Of a DNA stretch of 64,000 nucleotides, positions 55,318 through 64,000 are shown in pieces. The stretch lies in assembly GCA_024364735.1 (NCBI GenBank), contig JAGFNQ010007705.1:1-64000 (forward strand). The letters run 5' to 3'. Under the pieces are notes generated by a model, which worked only from the letters and a program-made list of their open reading frames with translations, was not told where the DNA came from and made no database searches. The stretch comes from Boesenbergia rotunda. Its lineage: Eukaryota; Streptophyta; Magnoliopsida; Zingiberales; Zingiberaceae. Within the stretch, counting starts at the first letter, position 1. Each line of letters opens with the position of its first letter. The translations under genes were made by a program, and so were the position numbers.

Positions 55318-57387
55318 TGTTGATGCAGTATAACCCTGATTGTTGTTTTGGTGTTGACACCGATTTTAGTTTAGGTTGATGAGATGATTGGGATTAAGTC
55401 CTGGTCGGGGACTGGGCACGGAGTTGGATGAAATCCTAGCTTGAGAAGCTAGGTGGATGAAACCCTGGCTTGGAGGGCCAGGTCCTAGCTTGGGAAGCTA
55501 GGTGGATGAAACCCTGGCTTGGAGGGCCAGGTCCTAGCTTGGGAAGCTAGGTTAGATGAAACCCTGGCTTGGAGGGCCAGGTCCTAGCTTGGGAAGCTAG
55601 GTTAGATGAAACCCTGGCTTGGAGGGCCAGGTCCTAGCTTGGGAAGCTAGGTTTGATGAAATCTTGGTGAGTGAAGCCAAGTCCTAGCTTGGGAAGCTAG
55701 GTTGAAGTCCCGGTGAGTGAGACTGGGCATGGAGTCTTGGTCCGTGGGACTGAGCATGAGTCAGAGAAGGCTGGGAGCCCGTTCTCTTGACTTAGAGTGG
55801 GTTTGGCCTTGCTTGGATCGGTCTGGTGACCAATCAGGGAAGTTGGCACGGTGTTCCCTCGTGGATCGGTCTGGTGACCGATCCAGCTATGTCTGATCGG
55901 TCTGGTGACCGATCAGGGAGCATACAGTGACATTGTTAGGCTACTGATCGTCTCCTGATCGGTCTGGTGACCGATCAGGAGACTATTCAGATCATTCCGG
56001 TGAACGATCAGGGAGAGGTCAGTAGGCTTCAGGGAAAAACTTGGATTGGTCAGACTGACAGATCAATTGTCGCGAGCTTCTCACTATAACCGATCAGGCT
56101 GGAGTCTGATCGGTCAGGAGGTGCTCTGATCGGTCCCCAGATCGATCAGGCCACATCCTGATCGGTCTAGTGACCGATCAGTAGGCTTGGGCTGAGAATG
56201 TTGGGGAATTGCTGCAATGTTGTGGATGGGTCCGGCGACCGATCCACGTTCTGTGATCGGTCAGGGTGACCGATCACAAGAAGGTCGCGATTCCTGGTTT
56301 CTCATCGTGGACCGATCAGGCTGGAGCCTGATCAGACTGGACCTGTCCTGATCGGTCTGATGACTGATCAGGGGTCACTCTGATCGGTCCGGTGACCGAT
56401 CAGTAGCTGGCAGCTTTAATTCAAAAATATTGTTAGAGTTCTGATTGCGTTCTGTTTCTCTTCTGATCACTACTAATATGTTCTGATACTTGATCCTCTG
56501 CTGATTTACTGGTCTAATGAGCTGCTAAGTGTGCAGATAACTCAGGTTTACTCAAGGAGAGTCAAATGGAGGCTTTTGCTACAGCAGGTTTGGTTGTTTC
56601 CCGTCTGTAGGAAATAACGTCTTCTGGCGCGAGCTGCAACGGCTGAGAAGCTAATGACCTGGGGCCTGGGGCTCGACTGGAGAGGATTCAGTGAGTCCAG
56701 AGGAGGTCAGGGGTAGCTGGGTCGTTGCAGGTGAGCAGCTGGTGAGCTGTAGAGCAGCTGGTGACCTGGCGATGGTAAGCAGGTTAAGCTGCGGTGTGGA
56801 GAATGAGCTGTATAGAACTCTTGGTGGACAAGCTGCTTCTCCAACTCTTGAGCATTTCATTCAACACTTTGAAGCGATCTCTTGCAAAGTAGCAACCGAG
56901 AGTTTGTGGAGGAAGTTGCGAGTGGATCAGCAAGCAAACAAAGAGCTGAGAGCTCTTGTGTTGGTGGTGTTGTGCTGTGCTCGATGATCTGTTCTCCGAT
57001 TCTCATCCTTGTGCTTTGTTAGCGATCTGTAAGATATTTCTTTGTGTCTCTGCGCTTTCATTCCATATACTCTATTGAGACATTTGTGTGGAGAGGTTTC
57101 TCCACCGAGAAAGAGGATTTGATATCCGGATTTTCCGGGGCTTGATCTATCGACGATCAAGGGATCGCCCACCTTAAGGGCATGCCAAGGAGTAGGGGCA
57201 AGTTATCCCCGAACCTTGTAAACGATCCTTGTTAGCGTTTTTGGTTTGCTTTTCATTTCTGCAGTTATACTCTGTTTTTGTTTTTGCTTCCGCTGTGCTA
57301 CTGACCCTAACTGCAGAGAAAACCTAAAAGTTGAAGAAGTTTGTGTCTGGCTATATTCACCCCCCTCTAGCCATCCAAGCACCAACA
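55318..57387 (+). repeat. 5' LTR of the 55318 element (family S3)
   Basis: 2070 bp, TGTTGATGCAG...GCACCAACA, homologous to the solo LTR at 31764-33469. About 55430-55720 holds roughly five units of a 50-bp array (CCTGGCTTGGAGGGCCAGG and CCTAGCTTGGGAAGCTAGG, each a dyad). About 55815-56405 holds more than ten GATCGGTCTGGTGACCGATC-type inverted repeats. Confidence 0.87.
55815..56405. repeat. Cluster of GATCGGTC/GACCGATC hairpin repeats
   Basis: The 20-base inverted repeat GATCGGTCTGGTGACCGATC and variants recur (for example near 55863, 55896, 55959, 56158 and 56382). The spacing is irregular and many copies have a changed loop. Similar clusters lie at 32265-32725 and 62715-63060. Confidence 0.85.
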
Positions 57388-57389
57388 AG

Positions 57390-57401
57390 TGGTATCAGAG
57401 C
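57390..57401 (+). promoter_or_regulatory. Primer-binding site (initiator tRNA-Met)
   Basis: A canonical TGGTATCAGAGC lies two bases after the LTR end CAACA. Confidence 0.93.
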
Positions 57402-57445
57402 TTGGGGCTCTGTTCAAGCGGCTTAACATCCGAGAGCTATCAATA

Positions 57446-59046
57446 ATGGCTTTGAGAGAAGGATTTAGCATCACTCGACCTCCCTTCTTCGATGGATCGG
57501 ATTTTCAATATTGGAGGTCTCGCATGGAGTACTACCTCAAGACCGACATTGGAATGTGGTTTTCCGTGAAGGAAGGTTTCACCCCTCCAAGAGATGCGGA
57601 GGGAAAATAATTGGAGTCCTCACGGTGGTCGGCTGAGCAAACACGAAAAGGAGAAGCCGATGCGAAGGCGGTGGTGACTTTGCAATGTGGAATAAACAAA
57701 GACCATCTAATCAAGGTTGGTCCCTTTACAAGTGCAAAGCATTTGTGGAATAAGCTCATCGAACTCCATGAGGGTACTCGAGATTCGAGAATAGCTAAGA
57801 GGGACTTGTTTCTCAACCAACTACAAAATCTCTCCATGAGGGAGAGTGAAACGGTAAGTGAGCTTCATAGTAGATTTAAAGAAGTCCTCAACAGTCTTCA
57901 CTCCATTGATGAAAAGGTCGAGAACCGCGACCTTGTGAGGTATGTGTTAAAAGTTTTTCCAAGGAATGCCTTGTGGTCATCCATGGTGGATGCCTACAAG
58001 GTTTCTAAGGACTTGTCAATTGTAAAATTAGATGATTTATTTTGTGAAATGGAGCTACATGAGATGGCTAACAAAGGCCCCAAGGAGAAGGGGATTGCCC
58101 TTGTTGCAGGGGAAAAGACCAATAAGAAGAAGGAGAAGAAGAAGGAGAAGGAAGTCTCTTCATCTTCATCCGAGTCCGAGTCCGAGTCCGATTCCGAGGA
58201 GGATGGCAGCGGGTCTTCTTCCTCCGAGATGACCAACTTTGTTAGAAGAATGATGAGGAAGAGCCGGTGCTTCAAGGGTAAAGGTAACCCTAGTGAAGTT
58301 AAAATTGATAAGTCTAATGTTACTTGTTATGAGTGTAGCAAGAAAGGACACTTCAAGATGGACTGCCCAAAGCTAAGAAGAAGGAGGAGAAATCAAAGAA
58401 GAAGAAGAAGGCCTTGAAGGCCACATGGGATGAATTGTCCTCTAGTTCATCCGAAGAAGAGAAGGAGGAGAAGAGTACTCGGCATGTAGCACTCATGGCA
58501 ATTGAAGGAGAGGAAAGCAGTGATGAATCCACGGACTCTTCAAATGCGGCTTCATCATCTTCGGATGATGAAGAGGTAATCTCTCCCGAATTAGACAAAT
58601 GTTATAGAACAATTGCATGTTTAACCAATTTGCTAAAGAAGTCAAAAGATAAGGTTAAATCATTGAAAGTAGAAGTTGAACAATTGAAATCCTCTAAGGA
58701 TGAGGATATTGATGACTTGCATGTAGAGATGTTAGAAGATGAAAACAAATCTTTGAAGAGTGAGGTTGAGAGACTCAAGAGTGTTCTTGAGAAGTTCTCA
58801 ACTAGCTCTAAGACTTTAGATATGATTTTAAATGCACAAAGGGCGGTCTACAACAAGGCTGGTATTGGTTACCAACCTAAAGAACCATCATTTGTTTCCT
58901 TAATGTCTAGGACTAATGTTAGACCACTTAAGACTCCTAGGGTTCAAAGAAAAGTGGTCAAGGCATGGGTGCCTAAGTCTTGCATAGTAGGTGCTTTAGG
59001 TCCCAAGATTTGGGTACCTAAATCTTCTATCTTTCGTATTGTGTAG
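57446..59046 (+). pseudogene. Sirevirus gag
   Basis: The ATG at 57446 starts a capsid (RPPFFDGSDFQYWRSRMEYY, then LWNKLIELHEGT, LHSRFKEVLNSLHS, RYVLKVFPRNALWSSMVDAY, UBN2/Retrotran_gag type). After a Lys/Ser-rich acidic linker comes the zinc knuckle CYECSKKGHFKMDC (58325-58366), then KALKATWDE, an acidic Ser-rich part and a coiled coil (58640-58800). The C-terminus is KAWVPKSC and IWVPKSSI. Breaks are a TAA at 57608-57610, a one-base deletion just after the zinc knuckle (about 58372), and a TAG at 59044-59046 exactly at the gag/pol border, in frame with pol. Gag would package element RNA into particles. Confidence 0.85.
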
Positions 59047-62000
59047 GTCGTGATTGAGGGGGAGCATCTATCAACTTGGTTCGTTGATAGTGGGTGCTCC
59101 AAACATATGACCGGTGATAGATCTTTATTCACTACCCTTCAAAGCAAAAATAGAGGTAATGTTTCCTTTGGCAACAATGGTAGTCTTAAGGTTGTAGGGA
59201 TAGGAGACATTCAAATATCCAAATGTCTTAGGATCAAGAATGTCCTTCTAGTCAAGGGGATGACATTTAATCTCCTAAGTGTCAGTCAATTGTGTGATGC
59301 GGGTTACACAATTGATTTTCAATCAAGTCAATGTCTAGTTAGACAACATGACACATTTGCCACGGTACTAGTAGGCACAAGAGTAGATAACATTTATCAA
59401 GTTTCTTTTAAAAGTGCTACTAATGCTTTTGTTAAGTGTTTCATGTCAAGAGAAGATGAGTCTAACCTTTGGCACCGAAGGCTAGCACATGTAAACATGA
59501 AGAACATCCGAAAATTGGCCAACAAGGGACTAGTTCGTGGCTTACCAAGCATCAAGTATGAAAAGGACAAACTTTGTGATGCATGTCAAATGGGTAAGCA
59601 AACAAAATCTGCACATAAAGGTAAAAGCGTTGTAAGTACTTCTACCGCTTTGGATTTACTTCACATGGACTTGTTTGATTGTAGTACAATCATTTCCTTG
59701 AATGGTAGTAGATATTGTTTTGTGATCATTGATGATTTTACTAGATATACATGGACCTATTTTCTAAAATATAAGGATCAAACCTTAGATGTTTTCATTT
59801 CATTTTGTAGAAGGGTTGAAAATGAAAAATCATCAACAATTAAAACAATTAGGAGTGATCATGGGGGAGAATTTCAAAATCAAAGATTTTTAGAGTTTTG
59901 TCAAGAGAGAGGATATAGACACGAGTTCTCCACTCCTAGAACACCACAATAAAATGGTGTTGTAGAGAGGAAGAACCGGGTCTTACAAGAGGCCGCACGA
60001 AGCATGCTCAATGAGTACTCTTTACCAAGTTACTTATGGGTTGAAGCTGTGAGCACAGCTTGCTATATGCAAAACCGAGTCCTCATACATAGATTTATAG
60101 GAAAGACTTCTCATGAACTCTGGTTTGGGAAATCACCTATAGTTAAACACCTTAGGGTGTTTGGTTGTAAGGTGTTTATCCTAAACCCAAGGACCACCTT
60201 GGAAAGTTCACAGCAAAAGCTGATGAAGGGATACTGGTCGGGTACTCCCTCGTTAGCAAAGCTTACCGAGTCTATAATAAGAAGTCTAAATTAGTTGAAG
60301 AGTCTTTTGATGTTGTTTTTGAGGAAATTCCAAAAGCAAATGGTCAGCCAGAAGATGTAGAAGGAGTTCAATTCGAACTTAGGAAACTAAGTTTGGATGG
60401 AAGTCCGAGTGTTGTTGATGGTGATGAGTCTGATGACGGTGAGCCTAGACAACTCATAGATCAGCCGGATCCTGAGGCTGAGCTTGTGTCTAGTGACACC
60501 ATCCAAGAAGCACCACCAACACCAAGGCAAACTAGGTTAGCCACTAGTCATCCCCAAGACCAAATTGTTGAAGATATCCACCATGGGTTAGGACTAGATC
60601 ATTCTTTAGGAATGAGGCTAATGAAGTTGCTCTAATTTTCAAAATTGAACCTAGAAAAATTGGCGAAGCATTAAATGATCCTGATTGGATCATTGTCATG
60701 CAAGATGAACTAGGTCAATTCGAAAGAAGTCAAGTTTGGGACTTAGTCCCTAGACCCAAGAAGACCACCATTATTGGAACCAAATGGGTCTTCAAAAATA
60801 AGTTGAACCATAAGGGAGAAATCGTAAGAAACAAGGCACGCTTAGTAGCCAAGGGCTACAGTCAAGTCAAAGGCCTTGATTACGATGAGACCTATGCTCC
60901 CGTGGCACGATTAGAGTCCATCCGATTGATGCTTGCATTTGCAGCACATCGAGGTTTCAAGCTCTACCAAATGGATGTCAAATCGACCTTTCTAAATGGT
61001 TTCATAAGAGAGGAGGTCTATGTCGAACAACCTCCGGGGTTTGAGAGTTCTGAATTTTCGAACCATGTGTTTAAGCTCAAGAAGGCACTCTATGGCCTTA
61101 AACAAGCACCCCGAGCTCGGTATAAGCGGTTGTTGATATTTCTAATTGAAAAAGGCTTTATAAGAGGACAAATAGACCCTACACTATTTCTACAGAGAGA
61201 TGGTGACAATATTTTTGTAGCCCAAGTATATGTCGATGACATAATTTGTGGCTCAAACAATAAGGGTTATTTGAATGAATTTATTGGCCACATGGAGAGT
61301 GAATTTGAAATGAGTCTAGTGGGAGAGTTGACTTTCTTCTTTGGACTTGAAATCAAGCAAACTCGAGACAGAATCCATGTGCACCAATCAAAGTACACTT
61401 AAGAGATGCTCCGAAAATTTAACATGAGTGATTCGAAAGACGTAACCACTCCCATGGCTACAAACACACGGTTAGACAATGATGAGAGTGGTAAGCCTGT
61501 TGACCTGACTCAATATCGGAGCATGATAGGTAGTTTGCTATACCTCACAGCTAGTCGACCTGATATACTTTTTGCTGTGGGTATGTACGCTAGGTATCAA
61601 GTCTGTGCCAAGGAATCTCATCTAATTGCTGTTAAAAGAATTTTGAGATACCTTAAGGGCACAATTGGAGTTGGTCTTTGGTACCCCTGTATTAAGTCGT
61701 TTGACCTTATTGGCTATACCGATTCCAACTATGCTGGGTGCAAGTTGGATCGGAAGAGCACGAGTGGAGGTTGCCAATTTTTAGGATCATCATTAGTTAG
61801 TTGGTCAAGTCGGAAGCATCATTGTGTTGCTCTCTCCACGACTGAGGCAGAATATATCGCCATGGGAGAGAGTGTATCGCAATTGTTATGGATGATTCAT
61901 ACACTAGAGGACTATGGATTAACCTACAAGGGTGTGCAAGTGTTGTGTGACAACATAAGCACGATAAACCTAACAAAGAATCCAGTCCATCATTCTAGAA

Positions 62001-62173
62001 CCAAGCATATTGAAGTGCGTCACCACTTCATTAGAGATCATGTTGCTAGAGGAGATATTGTACTCTCACATGTAGAGTCAAAATCGAATCTAGCGGACAT
62101 TTTCACTAAACCACTCCCCGAGAATGAGTTTAGTTTCTTGCGAAGGGAATTAGGAATGTGTCGCGCTTCATAG
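59047..62173 (+). pseudogene. Sirevirus pol: protease, integrase, reverse transcriptase, RNase H
   Basis: Domains come in Ty1/copia order. Aspartic protease has WFVDSGCSKHMTGD (DSG at 59086-59094). The integrase zinc region has LWHRRLAHVNMKNI...CDACQMGKQ (59466-59600). The integrase core has LLHMDLF, IRSDHGGEFQN and, after a stop, NGVVERKN (DDE residues). RT includes WVFKNKLNHKGE, RLVAKGYSQ, YAPVARLESIR and YVDD at 61229-61240. RNase H has YTDSNYAGC, RKSTSGG and STTEAEYIA, ending near ADIFTKPLPENEF. Breaks are a TAA at 59950-59952 inside the integrase, frameshifts near 60202 and 60580, and a TAA at 61400-61402 in RT. All catalytic signatures remain readable, so decay is moderate. Confidence 0.88.
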
Positions 62174-62304
62174 GATTAACAAGCATTCAAAACCCTTCAT
62201 GATCAATTCAAATTGTTGGGAACAATAATTGGGTAACTTGGGGACATCTCACACAAACTATAAGGTTTAACAAAACGTTTTTGTTTGCTAGAAATGGGGT
62301 GAGA
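62174..62304 (+). other. 3' untranslated region of the Sirevirus
   Basis: Short AT-rich stretch ending in GAAATGGGGTGAGA, a possible decayed polypurine tract, directly before TGTTAGGATC. Confidence 0.5.
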
Positions 62305-63695
62305 TGTTAGGATCAACCTAATTACTCAAAATGTTAATGCACCCCTTGAGGAATTAGGTTAACGAGATAATAATCACTAAGTTAACCAAGTATGGGGAAA
62401 ACCAATGCATAACATATGTGTACTTGGCTCCATGATCATACTTGGACATTCCAATCAAGGAAACTTGATTAGAGACTTTATTTTGATACAAACTTGGTTA
62501 AACATTGAATGGATGTTTGTGATTGAATTTGACTTCACTTGGGTGGAGCAAATTGATGTGTTAAATCCATAAGGACCTTTGATCCTTGTTCAGGGATCAA
62601 TTATCGTCAAGGAAACCGCTCCAAGGTCGATAATCTTCCACCTGATCGTATCAGAATTCGATCCGAAATTTGAAACTGAAAGTTCTGAAATTGTATCAGA
62701 AAATCTCTGATACCTGATCGTCACAGACCGATCAGACGTAGGGCTGATGGTCCACAGACCGATCAGGAGTTGGTCTGATCGATCCACTTGACCGATCAAG
62801 CTAAGTCTGCGAATTTCACTGAAATCTCACTGTGTTGGCCTGGATCGATCCACTGACCGATCTGGCCCCCTGTGGTGATCGGTCCACCGACCGATCAGGA
62901 GGGTCACAGAAAAACTCACAAACTCACTGTTCGCTCCCTAATCGATCTGCAGACCGATCAGGGGCTTGCCTGATCGGTCACCCGACCGATCAAGACCAAG
63001 CCAGACCGATCAGGTTGGAGCCTGATCGGTCTGGGCGCTCCTGGATCGAACGGTGATCCGTTAGATCGCAATAAATTTTGGTTGGTGGATCGGTCCACCA
63101 ACCTATTAACTCTCTATTCTCTTCATTCCTCAACCCTAGCCGACCGAAAAGCGCATCTTCTTCCTGAGTCTCTTCTTCTTCCTGCGTCTCGGTGAGAACT
63201 CAGCAAGTTCTTTGATCAGCGAGGACTTCTTCCTGTGAGGTTGTGAGTGCACGAGTCCTCTTCACTAAGAGTTCCTTGTGTGTTCTCTGTGTTTTTCTCT
63301 GAAGGTCAAGTTCTCGTGTGTGCTCTTCTTCCTACGCAAGTTCTCTGTGAAGCAGTTTCTAAGCTCCATTCTCTGCGCAACCTGTGTGCCTTCCGAAGTA
63401 TTGAGTGATTTCTCTGTTCTCCCCACACGATCCCACCAACCTACTGAAATGGCACCTAAGTAAGTCTAGTTATCAGTTTCTTTTCTATTAGCTTCATAAT
63501 TATTGATGAACTAACCATAATGCTTCATTTTGTGGTTCATTTTGGTGTTTGCCTTGCCATTGTCTTGACCCTAAACCTCACGAATTATTGATCAAAATTT
63601 TGGGTGTGTGTCATGATTTGGTTCTTCACTTGATTATTGATCAAACCTTATTTCATTGATTAAACCTCTTTTCCCTGATCATTATGTGCCATGAC
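62305..63695 (+). repeat. LTR-like sequence, not matching the 5' LTR
   Basis: Starts TGTTAGGATCAACC after a purine tract. It carries GATCGGTC/GACCGATC inverted repeats (62715-63060), a CT-rich leader (63115-63200) and, near 63449, ATGGCACCTAAG followed by a GTAAGT donor-like sequence. Apart from the shared palindrome it does not align with 55318-57387. It may be the LTR and leader of another element or an exchanged 3' end. Its right end is not resolved. Confidence 0.45.
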
Positions 63696-64000
63696 TAGGG
63701 GTGGGCAAAAATTCGGTTAAACCGAATTAACCGAACCGAATTAACCGAATTTTGAAATTCGGTTCGGTTAATTCGGTTTTCGGTTTTATTTTTATAATTC
63801 GGTTCGGTTTTTCGATTAAATCGGTTCGGTTTCGGTTTTGAATTTTGTAATTCGGTTAAACCGAATAAACCGAATAAAATTTCGGTTGAGAATAAAAAGG
63901 TTCGGTTCGGTTAACGTAATTAAAAAATAATTAATTATATTTCTATGTACTATTTTAATTAACGTACATAGAATTACGTTAACCTTTTTAATTTAATTAT
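63696..64000. mobile_element. hAT-type element, left end, cut by the window
   Basis: Starts TAGGGGTGGGCAAAAATTCGG, a common plant hAT terminus, followed by many TTCGGTTAA/TTAACCGAA subterminal inverted words and then AT-rich DNA. The second terminus and the target duplication lie outside the window. Confidence 0.6.

Larger units (their letters stand above)
55318..62304 (+). mobile_element. Sirevirus-like copia element with full but broken gag-pol
   Basis: The element consists of a 5' LTR (55318-57387), Met-tRNA primer site (57390-57401), gag (57446-59046), pol (59047-62173) and a short 3' region with a GGGGTGAGA purine tract before 62305. It is inserted in the CACTA pseudogene. The sequence after 62304 does not match its 5' LTR, so the 3' boundary is uncertain. 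Four in-frame stops and three frameshifts disable the polyprotein. Confidence 0.8.

Noticed and set aside
58032..58351. Arg/Ser-rich frames overlapping gag
   Set aside because: Alternative-frame readings of the low-complexity Lys/Ser/Glu linker in gag.

Overview
This is a transposon-dense stretch of a flowering-plant nuclear genome, probably a monocot. The evidence is an intron-containing tonoplast aquaporin of the TIP4 type, GC-rich coding next to AT-rich non-coding DNA, many Sirevirus-like copia elements and Tat and Tekay gypsy remnants. No bacterial or organellar genes were seen. The genus cannot be fixed from the sequence alone. The only clearly functional host gene is the aquaporin at 27585-28523 on the minus strand (three exons, 257 residues). 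Everything else recognised is mobile DNA or its debris.

Layout. 1-1937: old repeats, a Tourist-like MITE and a SINE fragment. 1938-9640: a minus-strand Sirevirus-like element (TSD TAAAT) that keeps gag but no pol. It is interrupted by a polyadenylated retroposed sequence, a solo LTR, and a hAT-type element in its 5' LTR that carries a DOG1-domain gene fragment. 10292-24787: a second gag-only copia element. Its 3' LTR was split by a 9.9-kb Tekay-like non-autonomous gypsy element (12996-22914, TSD GGTTC) and by a solo LTR (23365-24483, TSD CTAGG). 24788-29471: the low-transposon island with SINE copies, the aquaporin and a hAT-type MITE with a perfect 8-bp TSD. 30400-46815: gypsy Tat territory, with Transposase_28-type gag-like genes, an 84-bp minisatellite, antisense protease/integrase/RT fragments, a solo LTR (31764-33469, TSD TCGTC) and two more Sirevirus 3' ends. 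46816-55317: LTR fragments and a CACTA (En/Spm) TNP2 transposase pseudogene split by a third gag-only element (48992-55093, TSD CCATG), which itself holds a solo LTR (50696-52425, TSD GTATG). 55318-62304: a Sirevirus with a complete but broken gag-pol. 62305-64000: an LTR-like sequence that does not match the element's 5' LTR, and the first end of another hAT-type element.

How the parts relate. Target-site duplications and split open frames give the insertion order directly. Three elements keep gag and the initiator-Met-tRNA primer site but lack pol, so any movement would have needed pol in trans from relatives such as the one at 55318-62304. Several LTR families carry clusters of short palindromes at similar places, each family with its own palindrome. 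Four solo LTRs with exact 5-bp duplications show that LTR-LTR recombination has been removing element bodies here.
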